Shown in pieces: positions 52,922-60,564 of a DNA stretch of 64,000 nt. Origin of the DNA: Streptomyces griseiscabiei. Its GTDB lineage: Bacteria; Actinomycetota; Actinomycetes; Streptomycetales; Streptomycetaceae. Made by a program: the position numbers and the translations under genes. Each line of letters starts with the position of its first letter. Position 1 is the stretch's first letter. The notes below the pieces were generated by a model. The model did no database searches. It was not told where the DNA came from and worked only from the letters and a program-made list of their open reading frames with translations. The DNA lies in the NCBI RefSeq assembly GCF_020010925.1, contig NZ_JAGJBZ010000002.1:1488001-1552000 (forward strand), written 5' to 3'.

Positions 52922-53485
52922 TCAGCGCGTCACGCGGTGGCGGAGGTAGACGAATTTCGAGGCGAAGGTCCGGGTCTCGACGAGTTCGAGATCGACCCGG
53001 CGCTCGTGGCGGGGGAAGTACGGGATGCCGCCGCCGACCAGCACCGGGTAGACGACGGTCCGGTACTCGTCGATCAGCCCGGCCTCCGCCGCCTCGGCGG
53101 CGAGCGTCGCGCCGCCGATCGCGATCTCGCCCTCCCCGGGCTCGGCCCGCAACCGCTCGATCTCCTCGGCCACGCTGCCGGAGGCCAGACGGGCACTGCC
53201 CTCGACGGCCGACAGCGTGGTGGAGAACACCACCTTGGGGAGGGGGTTCCAGAGGGCGGTCCATTCGCGCTCCGCGTCGCCGAGCGAGGGGTCCTGGTCG
53301 GCGGTCTCCCAGTACAGCATCGTCTCGTACAGCCGCCGTCCCATCAGATGGACGTCGACGTTCCGGATCTCGTCGATCCAGAAGCGAAAGACCTCGGGGT
53401 CGGGAGCCGTCCAATCGAAGCTGCCGTCCGGCCCGACGATGTAGCCGTCGAGCGAGGCGCTCATCGAATAGGTCACGCTGCGCAT
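52922..53485 (-). CDS. Dihydrofolate reductase-fold protein (RibD C-terminal family)
   Basis: A 187-aa protein of the DHFR/RibD-C family. The opening SVTYSMSASLDGYIVGPDGSFDW, the central HLMGRRLYETMLYWET and GEIAIGGATLAAEAAEAGLIDEY are typical. It would bind NADPH and reduce a small substrate, but it is not the housekeeping DHFR. The ATG has AAGGAGG upstream. It sits between the LacI gene and the sugar-use genes without an obvious link to them. Confidence 0.88.
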   Translation of the reverse strand: MRSVTYSMSASLDGYIVGPDGSFDWTAPDPEVFRFWIDEIRNVDVHLMGRRLYETMLYWETADQDPSLGDAEREWTALWNPLPKVVFSTTLSAVEGSARLASGSVAEEIERLRAEPGEGEIAIGGATLAAEAAEAGLIDEYRTVVYPVLVGGGIPYFPRHERRVDLELVETRTFASKFVYLRHRVTR

Positions 53486-53658
53486 CAGCAGTCCTCCTTG
53501 GCGAGGGGTTCGACATTACGACTGCTGCACACCCCCGAAGTCATCGCGGCGCGCGGGATTTCTCGAACCGGTGCGCGCGGACCGGATCGCCCGCTGCCCG
53601 AACGGCCTCGCGACCCCGCCGGGACGTGATGCCCCCGGCCGGGCGGCCGTCGGCGGGG

Positions 53659-54003
53659 TCAGTCCTGCGGGTCGGAGAATTCCCGTGCGAGGTCGCGGTG
53701 CCGGTCCGCGGCCTCTTCTCCCTGGGCCGCGCTGATCGGTGACCCCGGCATACGGCTCAGGTGTTCGACCTGGGCCGCGAGACGCAGAAGCTCGCGCCGC
53801 GCGTGTTCACGGCAGACCAGACAGGTCACGCGATCCGCGCGCGGCGAGGTCATCGAGTACGGCACCCGCAGGCCGCAGCCCGTGGTGACGAGGCTCGGCA
53901 GATCGCCGGCCAGGCCGAAGACGGACGCCAGCATGTTCCGCGCGGCGGCGTCCCCGTGGACCACCCCGGTCTCGACATGGATGTGCGGGTCGTTCCCGTC
54001 CAT
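53659..54003 (-). CDS. 114-aa protein of unknown function with CxxC motif
   Basis: A small cytosolic protein. Its first half (DPHIHVETGVVHGDAAARNML, CGLRVPYSM) reads like a short structured domain, and VTCLVCREHARRELLRLAAQ contains a CxxC with nearby histidine and arginines, a possible metal site. A charged tail with GEEAADRHRDLAREF follows. The ATG has GGGAGG upstream and codon use is normal, so I accept it as a gene. I have no family name for it. Confidence 0.7.
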   Translation of the reverse strand: MDGNDPHIHVETGVVHGDAAARNMLASVFGLAGDLPSLVTTGCGLRVPYSMTSPRADRVTCLVCREHARRELLRLAAQVEHLSRMPGSPISAAQGEEAADRHRDLAREFSDPQD

Positions 54004-54067
54004 GGGTCCTCCCTGCCCCGGTGGACGGGACCGGAACCCCGGGGCCGCCCCTCCTCGTGCCTCGCCC

Positions 54068-55660
54068 TCACCCCTCCGAGCAGCTCAACCGGAACCCGCC
54101 GAAGTCCGCCGTGAACTCCGCCGCGACCAGGTCCTGGGCGTGGATCCCGGCCAGGGTGCCGGTGAAGCGGAGGGCGGGGCCGTGGTCGTCGGAGAGGTGG
54201 GTGAAGTCGAGGGGCGGTCCGAGGGGGGTGCGCCGGCCGTCGAGGAGGTACCAGAAGCGGGCCTCCGGGCCGTCGACGGTCGCGCCCAGGGTGATCGGCC
54301 GGTCCGGTTCGACCTCGACGACGGCCCGCTGCCGGGCCCCGTCCGTATCGCGTTCGACGAGGCTCAGCACGGTACGGCCCGCGCCTCGCCACTGCTGGCC
54401 GCGCTGGGGCTCGCCCTCGGGTTCGGCCCAGGTCAGATCGAGGGTGAGGTACGCGGAGCCGTTGTAGCGCAGGGTCAGACCGGCCGCCTCGCCGAAGGTG
54501 CGGGGCCGGGCCTCCACCGTGACCTCCACCTCCGCCCGGTGCTCGGTGATCCGCTGGGCCAGCAGACTCTGCTCCCACAGCGATTCGGGCCCGTGCCGAC
54601 CCCGGAGCCGGATCCAGCCGGGCCGCGCCTCCGCATCGGCCCAGGACATGTCCGGCGCCGCCCGGAGACTGCTCCACGGCCAGCCCAGGACGCCGCCCTC
54701 GGGTGAGCCCACCCCGGCCGCCGGCTCCGCGTCCGGTACCTCCACCTCCACCGCCGGATGCCATCCCCCCTGCCGCAGCCGGGGCCAGCCGTCCGCGTCC
54801 CAGACCACCGCCTGGACGGCGGTCTCCCGGCCCAGGGGGCAGCGCATGCCGTGCCCGGTGTGCAGGGGGCGTGCCGTGAGATGGCTCAGGTACCAGTCGC
54901 CGCCGGGGGTCCGTACCAGCTCGGCGTGCCCGGCCTTCTGCAACGGCGCCTTCGGGTCGTCCCGGGTCGTCAGCAGGGGCAGGGCGTCGAGTTCGTACGG
55001 CCCGGTCAGGGCGCGGCTGCGGGCGACCCGTACACCGTGCTCGAAACCGGTGCCGCCCTCGGCCAGCACCAGGAAGTACCAGCCGTCGTGGAACATGAGC
55101 TTGGGGCCCTCGATCAACCGGTCGTGCCGGAGCAGGAGACGGGTGTCGCCGAGGGGGCGCAGCGTCGAGCGGTCCAGTTCGGTCAGGACGATCCCGGCGA
55201 ACCGGTCGCCGCCCGGACGGTGGTCGCTCTGCATGTTGAGCAGCCAGAGCCGGCCCTCGTGATGGAACAGGGCGGGATCGAAGCCGTGGCTCGCCACCCG
55301 CCGGGGAGCGGTCCAGTCGCCGTCCACCGCCGGGGCCGTACTGACGTACGTGTCCAGGTCGAAGTAGCGTGTGCCGACCGACCGGACGATCGTGTAGACC
55401 ACCCAGAAGCGTTCGCCGTCCCAGCTCAGCGACGGGGCCCAGACACCGCCCGAGTCGGGGACCCCGGCCAGCGAGCCACCGGGGGCCGCGCCGCGCACAT
55501 GACCGGCGTACTCCCAGTGCGCGAGATCCCGGGAGCGGTGGATCGGGACGGTCGGGAACCACTCGAACGAACTGGTCGCCACGTAGTACCAGTCCCCGAC
55601 CCTGATCAGGGACGGGTCGGGGGCGAAGCCGCGGACGACCGGGTTGCGGGCCACGGTCAT
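54068..55660 (-). CDS. Glycoside hydrolase family 43 (beta-xylosidase/arabinofuranosidase type)
   Basis: A 530-aa intracellular glycosidase with no signal peptide. The five-bladed propeller begins NPVVRGFAPDPSLIRVGDWYYVATSSFEWFP, with the general base aspartate in APDPS, and later LIEGPKLMFHDGWYFLVLAEGG, where the glutamate is the expected acid. GVWAPSLSWD and DPALFHHEGRLWLLN are typical of xylosidases related to XynB. A C-terminal beta-sandwich (from about residue 330) completes the two-domain type. Its start overlaps the permease stop, so it is in the importer operon and should cleave imported oligosaccharides. Confidence 0.9.
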   Translation of the reverse strand: MTVARNPVVRGFAPDPSLIRVGDWYYVATSSFEWFPTVPIHRSRDLAHWEYAGHVRGAAPGGSLAGVPDSGGVWAPSLSWDGERFWVVYTIVRSVGTRYFDLDTYVSTAPAVDGDWTAPRRVASHGFDPALFHHEGRLWLLNMQSDHRPGGDRFAGIVLTELDRSTLRPLGDTRLLLRHDRLIEGPKLMFHDGWYFLVLAEGGTGFEHGVRVARSRALTGPYELDALPLLTTRDDPKAPLQKAGHAELVRTPGGDWYLSHLTARPLHTGHGMRCPLGRETAVQAVVWDADGWPRLRQGGWHPAVEVEVPDAEPAAGVGSPEGGVLGWPWSSLRAAPDMSWADAEARPGWIRLRGRHGPESLWEQSLLAQRITEHRAEVEVTVEARPRTFGEAAGLTLRYNGSAYLTLDLTWAEPEGEPQRGQQWRGAGRTVLSLVERDTDGARQRAVVEVEPDRPITLGATVDGPEARFWYLLDGRRTPLGPPLDFTHLSDDHGPALRFTGTLAGIHAQDLVAAEFTADFGGFRLSCSEG

Positions 55661-56583
55661 TTGAGCGCCCCCAGCGTCACACCCGACCGCCAGTAGCGGC
55701 GCATCGCGGTCATCATGATCGCCAGCGGGATGATGGAGAGCAGCGCGCCCGTCAGGACGAGACTGGTCACGTCGATGCCGGACTCCGCGCGTTTGCCGGA
55801 CCAGTTGTAGAGGCCGAGGTTGAGGGTCCAGTTCTCCTTGCCGCGCAGGAGGGTGAGGGGGAGGAAGAACGCGTTCCAGGTGTTGACGAAGGCCAGCAGG
55901 AAGACCGTCGCACCGCCCGTGGTCATCATCCGCAGCACGATGCTGACGAAGATCCGCAGCTCACCGGCGCCGTCGATCCGGGCCGCCTCCAGGAGTTCGA
56001 AGGGGATCGTCGCCTCGGTGTAGACCTTCGCCAGATACACGCTGAAGGGGTTGACGAGGCACGGGATCAGCATCGCCCAGGGGGTGTCGACCAGGCCCAT
56101 CTTCGAGAACATCAGATACAGGGGGAGCGTGAGCAGCGCGATCGGGATCAGGAACGAGCCCACCACGGCCGCGAACACCACACCCCGGCCGGGGAAGTCG
56201 AAGCGGGCCAGACCGTAACCGGTGGCCAGCGCGATGAGCGTGCCGCCGAGGGAGCCGACACCGGCGTACAGGAACGAGTTGGCGGTCCAGCGCAGGAAGA
56301 TGCCGTCGTCGTAGGTGAACACCTGCTGGAGGTTCTCCCAGAGGTGCATGCCGGAGAACCACAGGCCGTTGCTCTGGTACAGGCCCACCTGGTCCTTGGT
56401 GGCGGCGACCATCAGCCAGTACACCGGGAACAGGCTGTAGAGGCTCGCCAGGACCAGGCCCAGCAGGATGAACCGCTGGCCGCCGCGCCCGCGCGAGGCG
56501 GGGTCGGGGCCGGTGATCCGCCGTACGGGAGGAAGGCCCGAGCGCCCGGACTTCCTGGGGGTGTCGGTGGTGGTCGTGGCCAT
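55657..56583 (-). CDS. Carbohydrate ABC transporter permease (MalG type)
   Basis: A 308-aa inner-membrane permease. It starts in an ATGA overlap with the first permease and has AAGGAGG upstream. Membrane segments include FILLGLVLASLYSLFPVYWLMV and VFAAVVGSFLIPIALLTLPLYLMF; the EAA loop reads PFELLEAARIDGAGELRIFVSIVL. It ends in an overlap with the GH43 gene. It works with the MalF-type partner and the lipoprotein encoded just upstream. Confidence 0.92.
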   Translation of the reverse strand: MATTTTDTPRKSGRSGLPPVRRITGPDPASRGRGGQRFILLGLVLASLYSLFPVYWLMVAATKDQVGLYQSNGLWFSGMHLWENLQQVFTYDDGIFLRWTANSFLYAGVGSLGGTLIALATGYGLARFDFPGRGVVFAAVVGSFLIPIALLTLPLYLMFSKMGLVDTPWAMLIPCLVNPFSVYLAKVYTEATIPFELLEAARIDGAGELRIFVSIVLRMMTTGGATVFLLAFVNTWNAFFLPLTLLRGKENWTLNLGLYNWSGKRAESGIDVTSLVLTGALLSIIPLAIMMTAMRRYWRSGVTLGALK

Positions 56584-57467
56584 CAGTCGACCTCCTTCGA
56601 GGTCAGCCGGTAGAAGACGAGGGAGGCGACGCCGAGGATCAGGGCCAGGAGCACCGACAGGGCGGCGGCGTAGGGGTAGTTGCCCGAGTTGAACGCCTGG
56701 TTGTAGATGATCATGATCGGGGTGAAGCTGTCGTCGACGGTCTCGGGGGTGATGTTCCGGAACAGCGCCGGCTCGTTGAAGAGCTGCAGCATCTGGATGA
56801 TCGAGAGCAGCCCGGTCAGCACCAACGCCCCCCGTACGAACGGGATCTTGATGCTCAGTGCGATCCGGCGCTCGGAGGCGCCGTCGAGCCGGGCCGCCTC
56901 GAACAGTTCACGGGGCACGCCCTGGAGCGCCGAGTAGATGATCACCATGTTGTAGCCGATGCCGTGCCAGGTCAGCAGATTGCCGATGGACGGCCACACC
57001 ATGGAGGGTGCGAAGAAGTTCCAGTCGAACCCGAGGAAGTCGCCCATCGGGGTCAGCGGACCCACCGCGGGGCTGTACAGATTGATCCACACGATCGCCG
57101 CGACCACACCCGGGATCATGTACGGCACCAGCAGCACGATCCGGAAGCGGTTCGCTGCCTTCGAGGTGAGCGTGTCCAGGAGCAGCGCCAGCACCAGGCT
57201 GACCAGCAGCATGAACGGGATCTGCACACAGGCGAACAGCACCACCCGCAGGATCGAGCCCATGAACGCCGAGTCGGTCAGCCCCAGTCGGTAGTTGGCG
57301 AGCCCGGAGAACTCCCGGGTCGCGCCGCCGAGGCCGAGCCCGGACTGCCTCTCCTGGAACAGCGACTCGTAGACCGCGTACCCGATGGGCAGCAGATAGA
57401 GGAAGACGAATCCGAGCTGGAAGGGCACCGTGAACGCGGCGCCCTTCCAGCGCTGGGAGCGAATCAT
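56583..57467 (-). CDS. Carbohydrate ABC transporter permease (MalF type)
   Basis: A 294-aa inner-membrane permease of the sugar importer. After a short basic N-terminus, PFQLGFVFLYLLPIGYAVYESLF is the first membrane segment; FACVQIPFMLLVSLVLALLLD and IVLLVPYMIPGVVAAIVWINL follow. The EAA loop reads PRELFEAARLDGASERRIALSIKIPF. It begins 12 bases after the binding-protein stop. No ATPase gene is present; a shared MsiK-type ATPase is expected. Confidence 0.92.
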   Translation of the reverse strand: MIRSQRWKGAAFTVPFQLGFVFLYLLPIGYAVYESLFQERQSGLGLGGATREFSGLANYRLGLTDSAFMGSILRVVLFACVQIPFMLLVSLVLALLLDTLTSKAANRFRIVLLVPYMIPGVVAAIVWINLYSPAVGPLTPMGDFLGFDWNFFAPSMVWPSIGNLLTWHGIGYNMVIIYSALQGVPRELFEAARLDGASERRIALSIKIPFVRGALVLTGLLSIIQMLQLFNEPALFRNITPETVDDSFTPIMIIYNQAFNSGNYPYAAALSVLLALILGVASLVFYRLTSKEVD

Positions 57468-57479
57468 CGAAGGAAGCCT

Positions 57480-58820
57480 CTAGCCCTTGACGTTGATACC
57501 GCGCGACTTCAGGTCCTTGACCGTCCACTCCTGCATGTGCGCGAGCAGGTCGGTGACCTTCTGTTCCTTGCTGACGACCTTGCCCCACTGACTCTGCAGC
57601 TCGGTGAACATGGCCGTCCAGTTGGGGCCGTAGACCCAGTCGTCGGTGATGGTGCCCAGGCTGTCGGTGACGACCTTCTCGCCGGGGGCGTAGTGGTCAC
57701 CGAGCAGCTTCTCGGAGATGGCCTCGGCGACATAGGAGTCGCTGTCGGCGAGCGCCGGCATCACACCGCTGCCGGTCTCCGGGCTGGCCATCGTCCTGAC
57801 CGCGCCGGTGTCGGTGGACAGCCACAGCGCCGCCTCGGCCGCCTGCTTCTTGTGGTCGCACTGCTCGGTGACCAGGTTCATGCCCCCGCTCTGGTTGGTG
57901 CCCGCCGGGGTCTTGGCCGCCTCGCCCCGGTATGCGGGCCACGGGGACAGCGCCCAGTCGCCGAAGGAGTCGGTGAAGTTCTGCACCATGCCGGACATCT
58001 GCCAGGTGGAGATCTGGCGGGTGACCGTGCCGCCCTTGTCGTAGTTGCGCTGCACGGCCGCGTAGTCGGCGAAGGAGAGCCTGGAGTTGAGGTCGCCGTC
58101 GATGATCTGCTGGATCACGTCGGCGGCCTTCAGGCTGCCCGCGTCCTGGAAGTCCACCTTCCAGGAGTCGCCGTCGATGGCGTACCAGTGGGCGCCGGCC
58201 TGCATCGCGAGCACCTCCAGCGTGCTCGGGTCCTCACCGGCGTAGTTGGTGATGTGGATGTCGTGCTTCTTCAGGACCTTGCCGGCCGCGATGAAGTCGT
58301 CCCAGGTGGCGGGCGCCTTGAGGCCGTACTTCTCGAAGACGTCGGTGCGGTAGATCGTGAAGGCGGGCGCCGAGGCGGTGGGCACGCCGTAGACCTTGCC
58401 CTGCACCTGGACACCGGCCCACGCGCCCGGGTTGAACTTGTCCGCGCTGGACCCGACGTACTCGGTGATGTCGGCGAGCGCGCCCTGCGACACCCAGCTC
58501 GTCACGTACTCGGCGGTGTTCTGCAGCAGACAGGGGGCGTTGCCGGCCTTCACCGCGTTGCTGAGCTGCTTCTGCATGGTCAGCTGGTCGGTGACCTTGG
58601 TGTACTTGAGCTGGATGTCCTTGTGGGCGGCGTTGAACGCCTTGACCACGGCTTCCTGGCCGTTGGCCCAGCCCCAGAAGGGGAGCGTGACCGGACCGGT
58701 GGCGCCGGAGGAGCCGTCGTCGCCCGAGCCCGAGCCGCCGCAGGCGGCGAGCAGACCGGTCAGCGCGACACCGGCGACGGCGACGCGGGCGAACCTTCTC
58801 CTGGGACTGATGGAGTTCAT
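57480..58820 (-). CDS. Sugar ABC transporter substrate-binding lipoprotein
   Basis: A 446-aa extracellular solute-binding protein of family 1. The signal peptide ends LTGLLAAC with lipidated Cys27, followed by a Gly/Ser linker. The mature part shows the sugar-binder pattern (PFWGWANGQEAVVKAFNAAHKDIQLKYT; GTNQSGGMNLVTE; KKQAAEAALWLSTD). As the first gene of the operon it would be expressed most. The ATG has AAGGA upstream at 11 bases. A LacI-type operator-like site lies 126 bases before the start. The ligand is probably an oligosaccharide released by the secreted enzymes encoded nearby. Confidence 0.92.
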   Translation of the reverse strand: MNSISPRRRFARVAVAGVALTGLLAACGGSGSGDDGSSGATGPVTLPFWGWANGQEAVVKAFNAAHKDIQLKYTKVTDQLTMQKQLSNAVKAGNAPCLLQNTAEYVTSWVSQGALADITEYVGSSADKFNPGAWAGVQVQGKVYGVPTASAPAFTIYRTDVFEKYGLKAPATWDDFIAAGKVLKKHDIHITNYAGEDPSTLEVLAMQAGAHWYAIDGDSWKVDFQDAGSLKAADVIQQIIDGDLNSRLSFADYAAVQRNYDKGGTVTRQISTWQMSGMVQNFTDSFGDWALSPWPAYRGEAAKTPAGTNQSGGMNLVTEQCDHKKQAAEAALWLSTDTGAVRTMASPETGSGVMPALADSDSYVAEAISEKLLGDHYAPGEKVVTDSLGTITDDWVYGPNWTAMFTELQSQWGKVVSKEQKVTDLLAHMQEWTVKDLKSRGINVKG

Positions 58821-59186
58821 CGAACGGTCATCCTTCGAGACGTGGGGCGAGCGCGGAATGGGGGGCGCGAGGGGCGGCTCGGTGGGGTGACGGCGAGCGA
58901 GGCGGATCATCAGCTCGGGTCTCGGAACCCCTGCGGACACGCAGTAGAAAACGGTTGCTGTGAAACCTAGGTCGGCTGATCCGCCCACCGCAAGAGCGCG
59001 ACGGTAAATTGTTACGCCGGATTGTCGCCGGGGTTGCCGGGAGCCGTCGTCCGGTGGCCCTGGCGTGGTGCGGAGAGACCAGGTCGGAGCCGTGACCGGC
59101 GGCGCGGGGCCGTCGAGGCGCGGGACGCGGGACGGCGGAGCGGCGCGAAAACGTTTGTGGTGCGGCGGAGTGGGGCCGGCCGGCGT
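58821..59186. other. Promoter region of the sugar importer operon
   Basis: About 365 bases with no gene, between the importer operon and the dehydrogenase gene on the same strand. It holds the LacI-type site at 58946-58959 and a G-rich end. I cannot place a -35/-10 pair with confidence. Confidence 0.45.
58946..58959. promoter_or_regulatory. LacI-type operator-like site A
   Basis: AGAAAACGGTTGCT, a 14-mer centred on CG that fits the ideal palindrome AGAAAACGTTTTCT at 12 of 14 positions. It lies 126 bases upstream of the binding-protein gene. Confidence 0.5.
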
Positions 59187-60200
59187 TCAGGCGACGCGGG
59201 CCAGGTCCGTGTGCCGTACCTCGTGCGCGGGCGGCAGACCCGAGGCGAGCCGCTCCAACTCCTCGACCACGGTACGGCCGAGACGCTCCAGCTCATTGCC
59301 GAGAGACCCGGCGATGTGCGGGGTGAGGAACACGTTGGGCAGGTGGTAGAGCGGGGAGCCGACGGGCAGCGGCTCGGGCTCGGTGACGTCCAGGACCGCG
59401 CTGAGCCGGCCGGAGAGCAGCTCGTCGGTGAGCGCCTCCGGGTCGACCAGGGCGCCCCGGGAGGTGTTGATGAGGACGCCGCCGTCCCTGATCAGCGCGA
59501 GTCTGCCGCGGTCGAGCATGCGGTAGGTCTCGGGGATGTCGGGGGCGTGCAGGCTGACGATGTCGCTGGTCCGCAACAGGTCGTCCAGCGCCACCGCTTC
59601 GGCGCCCAGCGCCGCGGCCCCGGCCGGGTCGACGTACGGGTCGTACAGCGAGACGGCGAAGTCGAACGGCCTCAGCAGTTCCAGGAGCCGGCGGCCGACG
59701 CGCGAGGCGCCGATGACCCCGACCCGGCGGCCGACGTTGCCGATGGCGGCGGTCTCGGCGGGGGAGGGGTAGGTGTGGGTCCTGCGGAAGCGTTCGCGCT
59801 GGTCGAAGGTGTCCTTCCCGGCCAGCAGGATCATCGCGAGGGTGTACTCGGCGACCGGCAGCGCGTTCCCGGCGACCGCGCTGGAGACGCTGACCCCGCC
59901 CTGCCACAGGGCCTCGCCGACCAGCGCCCGGACCGAGCCCGCGGCATGCAGGACGGTACGCAGCCGGGGCGCCGCCGCCAGGACGTCCGCGTCGAGATGC
60001 GGGCAGCCCCAGCCGGTGATCAGCGTCTCGGCCGAGGCCAGTGCCGGGGCGGCGGCGGGATCGGTGAAGTCCCGGACGACGAACCCGGGGTCGATGTCGG
60101 CCACTTGACGCAGCCGGGCCATGAGCGGCGGTGGGAAGAGCAGGGGCAGATGCACCGGATCCATGGCGAACACGGCGCGCGTCGACGGGGCGCTGGGCAT
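59187..60200 (-). CDS. D-isomer 2-hydroxyacid dehydrogenase family protein
   Basis: A 337-aa NAD-dependent oxidoreductase. The Rossmann motif is VGVIGASRVGRRLLELL; the catalytic set appears as NTSRGALVDPEAL (Arg), DVTEPEPLP (Glu) and TPHIAGSLGNEL (His). It interconverts a 2-hydroxy acid and a 2-keto acid. The position between a sugar importer and pectin-type enzymes suggests a sugar acid as substrate, for example from galacturonate or rhamnose breakdown; this is inference. The ATG has AGGAG five bases upstream, in a CTCTCC-AGGAGAG palindrome. A LacI-type site lies 71 bases before the start. Confidence 0.9.
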   Translation of the reverse strand: MPSAPSTRAVFAMDPVHLPLLFPPPLMARLRQVADIDPGFVVRDFTDPAAAPALASAETLITGWGCPHLDADVLAAAPRLRTVLHAAGSVRALVGEALWQGGVSVSSAVAGNALPVAEYTLAMILLAGKDTFDQRERFRRTHTYPSPAETAAIGNVGRRVGVIGASRVGRRLLELLRPFDFAVSLYDPYVDPAGAAALGAEAVALDDLLRTSDIVSLHAPDIPETYRMLDRGRLALIRDGGVLINTSRGALVDPEALTDELLSGRLSAVLDVTEPEPLPVGSPLYHLPNVFLTPHIAGSLGNELERLGRTVVEELERLASGLPPAHEVRHTDLARVA

Positions 60201-60270
60201 GGCTCTCCTGGAGAGTCGGGAGGGGGGTGGGCGCAGAGGCTGCTGCGGAAGTCAGTCTGCCGTCAGCTTC

Positions 60271-60284
60271 AGAAAACGTCTTCT
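60271..60284. promoter_or_regulatory. LacI-type operator-like site B
   Basis: AGAAAACGTCTTCT, matching the ideal palindrome AGAAAACGTTTTCT at 12 of 14 positions, upstream of the 2-hydroxyacid dehydrogenase gene. Confidence 0.5.
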
Positions 60285-60425
60285 ACCGTAGGTGCGGGTT
60301 CGACGGGTGGTCAATCGTCCTGATCCGGTGGCGGGACCCGGCAACCGGTTTCCGCACTGCGCCGCATCAGAGCTGCGGAAGAGGCGACCATAGCGCCGTC
60401 GGGCCGGGTCCCGGGGGTTGTGCAG

Positions 60426-60439
60426 AGTTTTCGAAAACT
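60426..60439. promoter_or_regulatory. Perfect palindrome AGTTTTCGAAAACT
   Basis: A perfect 14-bp palindrome ending 11 bases before the -35 of the pectinase promoter. It resembles the TTTCGAA elements upstream of the LacI gene, so a regulator could bind both. Confidence 0.55.
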
Positions 60440-60495
60440 GGTCAGGGCCCTTGACGCGCTGTGCGGGCCGGAACAAGCTCTGCCCGTCGGCCGAT

Positions 60496-60509
60496 AGAAA
60501 CCGGTTGCA
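60496..60509. promoter_or_regulatory. LacI-type operator-like site C
   Basis: AGAAACCGGTTGCA, related to sites A and B, placed just downstream of the predicted transcription start of the pectinase gene, where a bound repressor would block transcription. Confidence 0.5.
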
Positions 60510-60564
60510 CGGGCAGGCGCCCGTCCCCTCCCACCGACCCCCTTCGCACCCAAGGACGTTGCTG

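Larger units (their letters stand above)
60201..60564. other. Divergent regulatory region: dehydrogenase / pectinase
   Basis: About 360 bases with no gene. It carries two LacI-type sites (60271-60284 and 60496-60509) and the perfect palindrome AGTTTTCGAAAACT (60426-60439). A TTGACG -35 (60451-60456) and CAAGCT -10 (60474-60479), 17 bases apart, lie between the palindrome and the second LacI-type site and would drive the pectinase gene. Confidence 0.55.
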
